From Misgurnus anguillicaudatus (taxonomy: Eukaryota; Chordata; Actinopteri; Cypriniformes; Cobitidae): DNA of 64,000 bases. A model generated the notes under the pieces. The model was not told the DNA's origin. It ran no database searches and saw only the letters and a program-made list of their open reading frames with translations. Position 1 is the stretch's first letter. Each line of letters opens with the position of its first letter. The stretch spans positions 25,446,501 through 25,510,500 of the forward strand of contig NC_073358.2 in NCBI RefSeq assembly GCF_027580225.2, given 5' to 3'. Positions 37,901 through 51,500 of this stretch are shown here, in pieces. The translations under genes and the position numbers were made by a program.

Positions 37901-40900
37901 ACGGAAGAGTCAAGTTTTAAATAGGAAAAATATCGAAACTCTTTGGTCATTTTTGAGCGCGATGCTAATGGTCTAATCAGATTCACTGGATTATGCTAAG
38001 CTATGCTAAAAGTGGTACAGCCAGACCCGGAGATCGGCTGAATGGATTTCAAAACGGTGAAAAATTCAAATGTTTAACTCTAGGGGAGCTGGAAAATGAG
38101 CATATTTTCAAAAAAGTGGAGTGTTAAACGTTTATGCAATGACATTTAAAGGTGCAGTGTGTAAATATTAGCAGCATCTAGCGGTGAGGTTGCGAATTAC
38201 AACCAACGGTTTAGTCCACTGCTCACCCCTTGCTTTTGAAACACAGAGAAGCTACGGTAGCTGCTACCGGACAAACATGTAATTTTTGGAGACAACTTAG
38301 TAAAAAAAAATGTCCGTTAAGGGCTTCTGTAGAAAAATGGTGGCACAAAATGGCGACTTCCATGTAAGGGGACCTCTTTGTATGTACATAAAAAGGTCTC
38401 GTTCTAAGGTAATAAACACATAACAGTTCATTATGAAAGGTCTTTATACACCACTGATAATATAGTTTTGTATATTATTTTGCATTTCTGTCAAGAGATC
38501 CTTCTAAAAATTACACACGGCACCTTTAAGAAATTGTTGTTTTATTCATGTTCACAAATTTATATATCAAGCTTTGATGTTACAAGTACTAGGGTTGTTT
38601 CAGCGAAAAACAACTTCTGTCCTCTTCTTTGTGTTGATTTTGGACTCGATTGCTCATGTCGTCCACTGTTTTTTTCAACAAATAGGGCAACAGCAAGCGC
38701 ATCAACTGTAAATGCCTCATCCGTTTGTTGAGATGCACACGCGATCAGCGCAAGTATAAACAAAGCTTTAAAGCGCAGGTGTCACCACAAAACAAATCAG
38801 TTGTTTTGAGCTTAAGGTGTAAAGTAAATTGAATGCGGTGAGACACAAAGACTGTGTACCGGTAAGTAATGCTAGGACAACTTGGTCTTTTATTACACTT
38901 TCTTCACTCGGTGCATTTAAAGGTACCGTGTGTAACATTTATAAGGATCTCTTGACAGAAATTCAAGTAATTTACATAATTATATTATTAGTGGTGTATA
39001 AAGACCTAACATAATGAACTGTTATGTATTTATTACCTAAGAATGAGACGTTTTTATCTACATTCACCGCGGGTCCCCTTACATGGAAGTCGCCATCTTG
39101 TGCCGCCATGTTTTTACGGTAGCCCTAAACGGACAAACTGCGTTTTGGCACTACTTTATTTTGTTTTAAACAACAACATGTTTGTCCTGTGGCAGCTACT
39201 GTAGCTTCTCTATGCGTTTTGGTGAAAGGTGGACTGAACTGTTGGTTGCAATTCACAATCTCACTGCTAGATGCCACTAAAATCTACACACTGACTGCAC
39301 CTTTTAAAACAAACATACAACTACTTCAACTAGTCCATAATGTAAAGAGATGGCTTGTTTGAGCTGTTTCTTTTAATGATTTACTCAGAGAGTTATTGCT
39401 TTGGCAAATCCTTAACTGAATGAACCCCATTTATTGACTCCATCAGAGTCATGCTTGTGTGAATTTGGGCTTTATCAAAGTTTAACTATGGTAATTCATT
39501 TGATACAGTTTAGTGATGTTTAGTAGGTTATTTAAGTTTTTTTTTGCATATACTGTACATATAATGTTAGAAAGTGTATGTTGAAAGACATGTTGTCTTG
39601 CCATTACTGTATATCCCAGGAAACACACACATATAATTATACCTTTAAGTCCCTTTGGATAAAAGCGTCTGCTCTGCCAAATGCATAATGCAGATGTAAA
39701 TGTATGGATAGACAGACAGACATATAGTATTACAAGCTTTACGAAGGCTGCATTACATTGTATACTTATAAGACTAATATTTATGGATCTATATTGTAAT
39801 GGTGCATGTTTCTACCCCCAACCCTCGATTGGATTGCCTCCCACATCTAAGCTCCTTTCAAACCTGTGTTTTTATTTATACCAAGACCAGATGAGTCAGT
39901 TCAAAATGAGTTTTGCTCCTGGGGGTCTTGCATGATTCGGTCTTTATAGATTTGATCTCATCACAGCTGCGCGTTTGCATAAAAAGAAAATAATCAAATT
40001 TGACACATCTCAACGTTATTTAAAGCTCTCCATGGTTAGTCTCTAAGTAGAAGGGATTAGCGATTTTCAATTTTCCGCATGGCTGATCTAAAGGGGTGCA
40101 GACTTCCCTATAAAATACCAAAAACAGCAATTCAGCTCAGCTCATCTAAAGCCCAATTTATACTTCTGTGTCGATTGTACAATGTAGCTTACGCTTAGCC
40201 AGTGCTACGCAGACTGCAAGTAAACCTAAATGCTTCAGACCTGTTTCATAGTGATAAACAAAAACACATTTTAACTTGAATCATGTTAAAACCAATTATG
40301 TGCTTTTAAACAAATTTGTTCATATTGCATTTGGAACAAGAGATGGTTAAAGAGAGGGTTTTATTTTCTAGTGAAGTGAGTCATTTATGATATTTTGTTT
40401 TGATATGTAGACAATCTAGAGATTGTGGCATATGTAAATTGCTTTTTTAATTATTTCAACACAGTTTTACAATTTATAGCGTATTATTTCACAGACTTCC
40501 TGGCTATGGATTGCGGACCACCAAAGGTCCCTAGACCCCACTTTGAGAACCCCTTATACCATTTTTTAATGGATTTTTAAAACACACTCTTTGTGTCTCT
40601 TTGTCCTAAGTGATAACACTTTATGCACGTTTATAACAACTGTCATTTAGTGTCATTTGTTCAATTATGTAATTTTTAATGCAACGATGATATTGTTTGA
40701 GATGTCCTTGTTATGACAACTTGACATACACCAACACATCATAACTTGTCATGAATCTGTCATAAACATGACATAGCAGATTAATAATGAAACCTATTAA
40801 TAATGAAATTACCTAGCTTTAGCTTCAACATGTACCAATGAAGTTGAGGTCAAGAAAAATATTGATACGCACAGTGCATGTAAATAAAAATATTTACATG

Positions 40901-43900
40901 CACAGTCTTACGCCGATTATGCTTAAAAACAGATAACACGCGGGTTCATGTAAACGTGTAGAACGGTTTTCTTTAATCGGGGAAAGCCCATAAACTGCGT
41001 AAGCAAAAAACGATCGGCACAGGTAGTTTTTTGCTCATTACCCCGATTTCGCGTGGCATGTAAACACCTTAACCGGCTTTCTCATGGTTTTGTCCATGTG
41101 CGTTGGCAGAGAAACTGCGAAAATAAAAACTGATGTTATATTTACAGGTTCTGGAGACGCGAAAAGAGATAAAACAACATAGCTTAAGACAGATATGCCT
41201 TCGGCTTTTTGATAAACTATTATGTACTATAGGCGATGACGTCACTACCTGACAAATCTCCAAGTCCCATGTAAACGCAGTGCATAGCCGGTTTATTGAT
41301 TTGCATGTAAACGCATGAAAACAGTTTTTATAATAAGCAGATTTTTGAAAGTTATCTGCTTACTCTGTGCATGTAAACATACTTACTCATGACGCTGTTT
41401 AAAACAACTTGACAGAGTATTAGCACTGAAATTTGACAATGACATTTTATTGACAAATTCAGTTTGTATCACTTGTAAAAAGTGGTCAAAAAAAAAATTC
41501 ATGACACAATTATAATAATTATAATGGCCTCATGAAAGCCAATGTCATAACCAACTACATGACAGTTTAATATAATCTTTAATGTAATGTTAAGTGTAAG
41601 TTTGATTATTAATTTGCTATGACATTTTTATGACAGATTTATGAAAAGTTATGATGTATTGGTTTATGTCAAGTTGTCATAACAAAGACATCTCAAACAA
41701 TGTCATCTTTGCATTAAAAATGACATAAATTAGCAAATATCACTTAAAGGAATATTCCATTTTCTTAAAAGAAAAATCCAGATAATTTACTCACCACCAT
41801 GTCATCCAAAATGTTGATGTCTTTCTTTGTTCAGTCGAGAAGAAATTATGTTTTTTGAGGAAAACATTGCAGGATTTTTCTCATTTTAATGGACTTTAAT
41901 AGAGCCCAACATTTAATACTTAACTCAACACTTAACAGTTTTTTTCAACTGAGTTTCAAATGACTATAAACGATCCCAAACGAGGCATAAGGATCTTATC
42001 TAGCGAAACGATTGTCATTTTTGACAAGAAAAATAAAAAATATCCACTTTTAAACCACAACTTCTCGTCTAAATCCGGTCGTGATGCGCCAGCGTGACCT
42101 CACGCAGTACATCATGACGTCAAGAGGTCACAGAGGACGAACGCGAAACTACGCCTCAGTGTTTACAAGTGTTGAGAAAGAGGACTGTTCCTACATTGTT
42201 GTATGTCAACTGATACTAATTAATGTCTTTGTGTCAGTTTATTGTTTACAATGGTCTGCAAATGTGCGTTTCATATATGTAACACGTGACCTCCCTACAT
42301 CACTACGCATTTACCTTTGGTCGCGCTGGACCGGACCTAGACGAAAAGTTGTGGTTTGAAAGAGCGTATTTTTTATTTTTCTTGTCAAAAATGACAATCG
42401 TTTTGCTAGATAAGACCCTTATGCCTCGTTTGGGATTGTTTCTAGTCCTTTGAAACTCCGTTGAAAAAAGCTGTTAAGTATTAAATGTTGGGCTCTATTA
42501 AAGTCCATTAAAATGAGAAAAATCCTGCAATGTTTTCCTCAAAAAACATAATTCTTCTCGACTGAACAAAGAAAGACATCAACATTTTGGATGACATGGT
42601 GGTGAGAAAATTATCTGGATTTTTCTTTTAAGAAAATGGAATATTCCTTTAAGGACGGGTGTCATAAATGTGCATAAAATCTCCTTTGTGGTTATGACAC
42701 GTCTCATGTCATGAAAATGAGGGTGTCATGTCAGTCTTATGCACACCCCTTCAAGTAAAGTGTTACCTAATAAGTTTACAAAATATGTAAACATGTCTTC
42801 ATAAAATATTATTAATTCATCTTTTGCAGGGAATTTCTACGGCTTGGAAATCCTCTGAATTGCGGGGCTTGGGACAAAAAGCTCCTGAAGCAGTATCGGG
42901 TCCACAAACCGAGCTCTCTCAGCTATGAGGCTGAAATGCGAAGTAAGAATAAAGGAATGCATGCAGACTTATAGAACTGTCACTGTGCTTTTGTGCCATC
43001 CCATAAAGAGTCTGTGTCAGTGTTGTGTGCACTTGTTTCTGTGGCTTCTCTGTGAAAGGAGAGGCATTACTGTAGGCTTCACTGACTGTGGACTCTGGTT
43101 AATCAATCACCATCAGAATCAAACAAAAGAAATTCCCTTCTCCTTATCCTCGGCTCCTCATTTGCCGGAGATGAGTTCCTAGCTTCCTTAATTACCAGTG
43201 AAATTACTTTTCTCCAAGCCTACACTATGTTGAACACGTTTGTTTGAACTTGTTAAAGTATAGGTTTTCGCTTACTGGAATGTGAGGTTGTGCACTCAGG
43301 GGTCCAGCTGCACAAGCAGTTATTAGTTGGTTATATTCACAACAGATTAGCGTAGCGATCTCACTTCCTACTATCTGGGTAGGCAGCTGCCTTTTAAGGC
43401 AGTAACCTAATTATAATGAATCCTCATAGATCACTAATGTAGAGGGCCTGGAAAAACTGTAACTCATAATGGCACACAAATGGCACTCGATGCGATACTG
43501 GAGTAAATGTGAACTATAGTATATAAACATTTTAAAAATGCCAATATTTTGTTTCTCACACTGAATTTATGCAATAATAACTGTTATTTAAAGGATTAGT
43601 CAATTTCCTTAAAAAAAAACACACTATATCATCCAAAATGTTGATGTCTTTCTTTGTTTAGTCGAGAAGAAATTATGTTTTTTGAGGAAAACATTCCAGG
43701 ATTTTTCTCATTTTAAGGTCGCGCTGGCGCGTCACAGGACCGGAGATAGATAGTTGTGGTTTAAAAGTGCATATTTTTTATTTTTATTGTCAAATAATGA
43801 TAATTGTTTCACTTGATAAGACCCTTATGCCTTATTTGGGATTGTTTAGAGTCCTTTGAAACTGCAATTTTAAACTGCATTAAAACTGTTAATTATTGGG

Positions 43901-46900
43901 GTCCATTAAAATAAGAAAAATCCTGGAATGTTTTCTTCAAAAAACATAATTTCTTCTCGACTGAACAAAGAACGACATCAACATTTTGGATGACATGGTG
44001 GTGAGTAAATTATCTGGATTTTTTTTAAGAAAATGGACTAATCCTTTAAAGGACAACACCTCCGTTTTTCAATATTTAACCATGTTCTTACCTCAACTTA
44101 AACAAATGAATACCTTTTTTTTTTCAGTGCGTGCATTTAATCTTTGTACAGCGTGCCGTAAATGTGTTAGCATTTAGCCTAGCACCATTCATTCCTTAGG
44201 ATCCAAACAAGGATGAATTTAGAAGCCACCAAACCCTTTACAACCCTGTTACATGAGTAGTAAGTAGGGCTGGCACAAAATAAACCGTGGCAATTTTTTT
44301 TAAGTGAACTTAAATTTGAACTATATTGTATGGCGGAAGAGCACTTAGTTTGCAGCACTTCGACCTCGGCACGCAGTAATATCATCACTCCTGACTACTC
44401 CCCCTCTCGCTTAAACTTACGTCAATATTATTGCGCCAGAGGTTGAATAATCTTTTATTTTGTTTTTAAAACATTTTATTTTGTGCTAACATTCACAATG
44501 TGCTGTACAAAGATTAAGTGCACGCATTAAAAAAAGATAGGTATGCATTAATTCATCTAAATTAAGTTAAGAACATAGTAACATATTGAAAAACGGTGTT
44601 GTTTTCCTTTAAATGATATCATGATAGACAATTCACTGATTGCAATCATTGCAATTGCATTAATGCTATTTTATATTTTACCTCACATATCAGTTTAATG
44701 TTACAAGCATTTATAAGACAAAACTGGCTATATCAGTTCTTTTTTTATTTTGCATGATTTTCTTTGTAGTGTATGTACATTAACCCTACCAACATCTGTT
44801 CTTTTGCACCTTCAGACAGCATGACCTTGTCCATGGAGGGTTTTGGGCCAGACAGCGTGTTTACAATTAATGAGGACAACAGCCAATACCGGATCAGTCG
44901 GAGTCTTGTGCGATCGGCCGAGGGCAGCACTGTGCCCCTCACCCGAGTCAAGTGCCTGGTCTCCATGACGACGCCCCATGACATCCGTCTCCATGGCTCA
45001 TCCGACACACCTGCTTTCGTGGAGTTTGACACGTCATTAGAGGGGTTTGGGTAAGGCTACTGTTTGCATAATCCATGACAAACAAACATGTATCCATCAT
45101 TCAGGCATCAAATTCGTTTACCGAATACATACAGTACTTCGATCAGACATATATTTAATGTTGTGCTTTTAAAAGCCTGACCCAGTTTTCAAGCCCCCAA
45201 AATACAGGCTTGAAAATACGCGCATAAATCTCTCAACATATCACAGTTCAAAGCACAACAAAGAATCCACACTGCGAGCCTCCATCTGTTTCTGTTTAAC
45301 ATAATCCCATAAGGACACATTTTAAAAATCAAACAGATCTGATGTTTTAGCATTTTTATTAATTATGAAAGCACAATTATCATACTTTGTCTCCTTTTCA
45401 AATAGTTAACTGCTTGAATGGCGTTTTTTATGAAAAGACAGGCATGGCTAACCCACATGCTTTAAATAATGCCAGTTGTGCACCGATAACATTTTTATTT
45501 GACCAAATCTCCCAGTTTGGTCATTCTTTTAGTTTAATAGTGTTATTACACAGCAGTTTTATTGCTCAGTGGACTTCAATTCCCAGTAAAGCTGTACCAA
45601 CTGTGCAGTAAAAAAAACGATATGTTTCATCCAGTGTCTTTAAATATTTCCTCCTGCATCCGTACATTTAAAAAGACGTGCTTTAGAAAAATTGAGGATG
45701 TAAAAATCCCTTGTACTGGCCCACGATTCATCTCATAAATGCTAAAAAAATCAGCGCACGCAGTGCACTTCCCATCTGCCTTCATAAAATATTCATGTAA
45801 ACACGTTTTGTATTGGGGCGTGTGGACGAGCCTAATGGTGCCGCCACATCTGGGCTTTTTGGGTTATAAGGGAGTGCTTTAAAGAGGGGGTAAACATTAG
45901 ACCCTTTCAACACACATTTATTTAAAAAAAAATTCTTTGTATTTAAAGCTTATTACAATTTAAACACCCTAGTCGTCTTATAAAATAAATGTTTGCAGCT
46001 TTTTTGTACAAACCAAACATTTTTCCAAATTGCAATATTCTCTAAATTTCTGATTTAACTAACTTATTTGTACTTAAATTATAGCTAAGCACAAACACAC
46101 ACACACACAAGTCTGGTGGGCCGTGTTAATGTCTAAACGTTTCTGGGTGGATGGTTGTATTGTGGTGGGGTGGGATGTTTTTTTTTCAGACCACAGCTTG
46201 TTCAATTTTAACAAGACTTATGAGGCTTCCTTTGAAAAAGTTTATTAGCCTCCACAGAGATCTTTTCAGAAGCTGTTTTTAGTGACAGTGGGGTTTTCTG
46301 TTTATTTGATAAAAACTGAATGTTTAATAAAGTAGAGATTGACAGCAGTATCACAATGCATGACACCTATTTTCCTATTTTATAAGAAAAACCCTCAAAG
46401 ATTGTGTACATGTAGTCTAATTGTTTAGACTTTTAAATAAGTTTAAATACGGATTTTTGTTATGTGCTGTGTTACGATGTGCTATTGTGTCTGTGTTACG
46501 TAAAGCAAGACACCCACTAATATAAATCATTTCTTTACCGTTAGTGTGAAATGTTCTCACATTTTATGACTGTTTATCACCGAGAGGCAAGAAAAAAATG
46601 TGCAAAATGCCTGGAACGCAGGCATTCCTGATTTTTATCTTTTGTTGTTTTCTCATCCTTCTTTCCTCTCCAGCTGTTTGTTTTTGCCCAGTCTGGCTCC
46701 TCACAACGCACCCTCCAGCAATGCCAACACATCTGGAGTTAGTGACGGGGCGGTGGTCAGCGGTATGGGAAATGGTTCGTATGCCTGCACACAGCACAAT
46801 CTTTTGATTTACATAACATCAGCCGATAGCATCTCATTCTTGTGATATAAAGCCCAAAATATGAAATGAATGAAATTGTTATCATTAAGTTGATTAAAGG

Positions 46901-48310
46901 ATTAGTCCATTTTCTTAAAAAAAAAAAATCCAGATAATTTACTCACCACCATGTCATCCAAAATGTTGATGTCGTTCTTTGTTCAGTCGAGAAGAAATTA
47001 TGTTTATTGAGGAAAACATTCCAGGATTTTTCTTATTTTAATGGACATTAATGGACCCCAACACGTAACAGTTTTAATGCAGTTTAAACTTGCAGTTTCC
47101 ACGTAGCTTCAAACAATCCCAAACGAGGCATTAAGGGTCTTATCTAGTGAAATGATTGTCATTTTTGGCAAGAAAAAAAAAATGCACTTTTAACCCACAA
47201 CTTCTCTTCTTCCTCCGACTGTGTGACGAGTCAGCGCGACCTCACGTCATTGCGTAATGATGTGGAAAGGTCACGTGTTACATATGTGAAACGCACATTT
47301 GCGGACCATTTTAAACAATAAACTGACACAAAGACATTAATTAGTAACTTTCGACAAACAACAACGTCCACACTTGTAAACACTGGGGCGTAGGTTTGAT
47401 ACGTCATTCGTGACCTCTTTATGACAATTAAAAATGACAATCGTTTTGCTAGATAAGACCCTTATGCCTCGTTTGGGGTCGTTTAGGGTCCTTTGAAGCT
47501 GCGTTGAAACTGCAAGTATTGGGGTCCATAAAATTACATTAAAATGGGAAAAATCCTGGAATGTTTTCCTCAAAAAACATAATTTCTTCTCGACTGAATA
47601 AAGACATCAACATTTTGGATGACATGGTGGTGAGTAAATTATCTGGATTTTTTTTTTTTTTTTTTTGGAAAATTGACTAATCCTTTAAGTATGCTGTGGT
47701 TAGACATACATTAAGTACAGGATAATGTACAGTCAGATGATAACTATCGCTTTGTTGGTCCTGATCATACTGTTGGGGTGAATTTAACAATTAATGGCTT
47801 ATTGACTACATTATCCTGCATATTACCGCACTACTGACTAAATAAATATAATATAAATGCGCCTGACATGTTTTCCTGTAAATTAGCATTTTTTTATTAG
47901 ACTCTTAATGGATTATGCAAACAAACTGGGTTTTCTAAATGCCATGAGGCCAGGATTAAGTGCATTTTAAAGTGAATGTATCTGATGAACGTATAATACA
48001 TGCCAAGAGCATTCAGTTAATAAGTTTCTTTCATTTTTGACCCAAAGTGGCGTTTTGCTGATCTGAGCTTTTCATATATTCATGTTCAGAGAAACATAAA
48101 AATAGATTGATAAAGAGTTTTTTGTTTGTTTGTTTGAGTTTAAGAAGGTGGGTGGGTAGGAGGACATAGCACTTTGACAAATTTTGTAAGGAGTATATGT
48201 GTTTGACAGGCATGAGGTGGAGAGGGAAGGAGCGCACATGAGTGTGACTGAATCTGGCGGAGTCTAGAGAACAGAGAGATTACACTGAAACTTGACAGAG
48301 CTTGACAGAA

Positions 48311-48368
<58 letters not shown>

Positions 48369-48461
48369 ATGCTCCTATGTGAGAGTCACCAGCTCCTAGC
48401 AGCCTTGAGTAGGCGTACAAGTGCCTATGTAGTATTAATGAGGTGATTCAGGGCTCGCTGC

Positions 48462-48496
<35 letters not shown>

Positions 48497-48498
48497 TT

Positions 48499-48545
<47 letters not shown>

Positions 48546-51500
48546 ATTTTTCTGTCCCCTGTTCATCCTACATCTTTCCCCGCCCTTCTTTCTCTCTTTC
48601 TTTTTGTCTCTCACTCTCTGTCTTGAATGTAAATGGATGACTTCAGTATTTATAGATAGATTCCTGCATCAAGTCCTCTGACCTATTTTTGCCGATTACA
48701 TTATCGTCATTCCTGCTTGGAGAGTTTCATTCAGATCTCTTGCAGTCATTGTTCTTGACTTCTTCCTGGGGTTCCCTGGGTTTGGGTTGCAAGCCCAAGT
48801 GGATTTTGTGTCCTAATAAGCTTGGAATAAAATATAAAGCATGTGTGCTAGAAGTAATAGTTCATTATGAAATAGGACTTTGCAGTAATGATTCTTGATG
48901 TTTAAAGAAAATGGGACACTTTATTTGCATGCCATTTACAGTTATGCATTTGATGCTTTTATCCAAAGCAACTTACAATCAGGCTTTCCATTTTATTCGT
49001 TTGTGTGTCTTGCTGTTGATAGGGCAAAGCTCTCTGCTCTTGTGGAAGTGTGTAGTACATTGTGTCCAACCAATGTTCATTAATGGCTAGTGCAGTACTT
49101 AGGAAGCATTGGGTGGTCGATGGCTAGTATGTGACCAAGTCTGTGAAAACCTAGCAAAAGTTTTTTTTGTGATTTACTGTTTTCTACATAAAATCACCCT
49201 ACATGTAGAGAACATTCTGTGATGAAAAAGAATCTTGATATTGAGTAAGTTCAAGTAAAATATTAAATTAAATGCAAAATCAATGACTGAAATCAATGTG
49301 ATGCTACAGATCTATATAATGAGCTTATGAGGCTTTAGATTGAATTTCACAGGCGTGGTTAGAAATATATACAGTAAATCCACAAAATTACTCCATGATT
49401 TACTCACACTCAAGCCATCCGAGATACATACAGTCACCTAAAGGATTATTAGGAACACCATACTAATACTGTGTTTGACCCCCCTTTCGCCTTCAGAACT
49501 GCCTTAATTCTATGTGGCATTGATTCAACAAGCTGCTGAAAGCATTCTTTAAAAATGTTGGCCCATATTAATATGATAGCATCTTGCAGTTGATAGAGAT
49601 TTGTGAAATGCACATCCAGGGCACGAAGCTCCCGTTCCACCACATCCCAACGATGCTCTATTGGGTTGAGATCTGGTGAGTGTGGGGGCCATTTTAGTAC
49701 AGTGAACTCATTCATGTTCAGGAAACCAATTTGAAATGATTCGAGCTTTGTGACATGGTGCATTATCCTGCTGGAAGTAGCCATCAGAGGATGGGTACAT
49801 GGTGGTCATAAAGGGATGGACATGGTCAGAAACAATGCTCAGGTAGGCCATGGCATTTAAACGATGCCCAATTGGCACTAAGGGGCCTAACGTGTGCCAA
49901 GAAAACATCCCCCACACCATTACAACATTGCATTAATGAGAAATTAAACAGGTGTTCCTAATAATTCTTTAGGTGAGTGTATGTGAGAATCATACACATT
50001 TGAGATATTTTAGTAAATGTCCTGGCTCTTTAAGCTTTATAACTATAGAAAACGGTCCACAACTTTCAAGCCCAAGAAATGCATCCATCCTTTACGGAAA
50101 TAATCCCCACCCTCCAGGGGTTAAATAAAGGACTTCTGATGGTAATCGATGCGGTTTTGTAAAAAAAATGTCAATTTTTAAAGGAATAGTATGTAATAAA
50201 TTTATATTAATTAATCATAAGATGGCGCTGATATGTCAGTAGACATTAAGAAATCATTTTCATTTCAATTACTTATATCACTGACAACAGTGGTCTGGTC
50301 AGGATATTGTCATTTAAGTTGCAGCCCACAACAGATGTTTATGTTGTCATTTTGTGTATTGGCCACCAGTTGTGTGATTGCAGTACCAGTTTTAGCCACA
50401 AGTTTTGTGATTGCAATATCAGTTTTGTCCACAATACTACATACTGTTCCTTTAAAACTTTATAAACTACACTAGTCAACATTTGAGGTGGATCAAAACC
50501 TATCTTAGAAGTTGTCTTAAAACCAATACCTGTTCTTGTCTTAGGACAACTTTGATGAATGTTTTTGATCCACTTCAAATGTTGACTAGTATATTCTAAT
50601 TGGCTTTCGTTAGCGGCAAGGTAGTAGCAATAATAAAAGTCATAGCCAAAAATCATTTAAAGATCACCGATGGTTTGATTGACGCTTTTAAATTTGCTTT
50701 GGTGTACGTGTGTAGTAGTTAGGGTTGCCACCTTTGATTTGTCAAAAACCAGGACACTCAGATTAAATTTATTTTTGTTTTGTTTTTTTTGGAGGGGGGA
50801 TCAATAATATTTGCAAATATACTATGTTAACAGTTGTAGGACTCTATTCCCTCCCCAGACAGCAGACGACTCTGGGCCGGATCTGTGCCGAAGTCAACAG
50901 CTCTGGCGCTGATCCGGTGCGGATCCGGCCCAGAGTCGTCTGCTGTCTGGGTCTCTTACCTATATTTGTCCTGACATAGATGCTTTCCCTGAAGTAGATG
51001 TACTCCCTGATGTAGATGCACTCCTTTCTACATTAAATACATACATTAAATATACTTTTGTATAAACATTGTGTAAACATATACTGCATAATTATATTCT
51101 ATTATAAAATATAATTATTTGTAGAAATATAGGATATATTCTTTAGCAATTAAAACATGATTACATGTATTATAATAGATTATAGACAACTTTTTGTTTT
51201 TGTTAACTTAGTAAATTTGGGCAACCTAAAACTGACATTTCTCACCTCTTTTTCCATGTGTATTCCTCATCCCTTTTTGCTGCCTGCAGAAGTCTCGGCT
51301 GTCCCTCAATGAATGCTTTAAACTCCAAGCATGATCATTTAAAGTTTAATCTAACTTGAAGTTCAGCTTTGACCAACCCCACTGATCGTTTTAAAAGCTG
51401 ACTAGCAACTTAACTCAAACAATTTCATCCAGGATGTGTGTGTGGAATCTGTGGATGCGACGCGTGCGACCAACCGACAGCATAGGTAGTTGCTAGGCGA

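Larger units (their letters stand above)
40611..42767. mobile_element. Host MITE with two nested elements
   Basis: The ends gataacactttatgcac and gtaaagtgttacc are roughly inverted. An internal pair (gacaacttgacatacaccaa on the left, tggtttatgtcaagttgtc on the right near 41660) shows the original was itself a foldback. It is interrupted at about 40890-41386 and 41748-42648. Confidence 0.45.
47690..49428. other. Intron 14 stretch, microsatellites only
   Basis: No gene or intact element. A fish repeat-tail motif (atttgatgcttttatccaaa) lies near 48948-48980. Two microsatellites are listed separately. Confidence 0.45.

Noticed and set aside
48443..48640. Ser-Leu repeat open frame
   Set aside because: Translation of the CT microsatellite.
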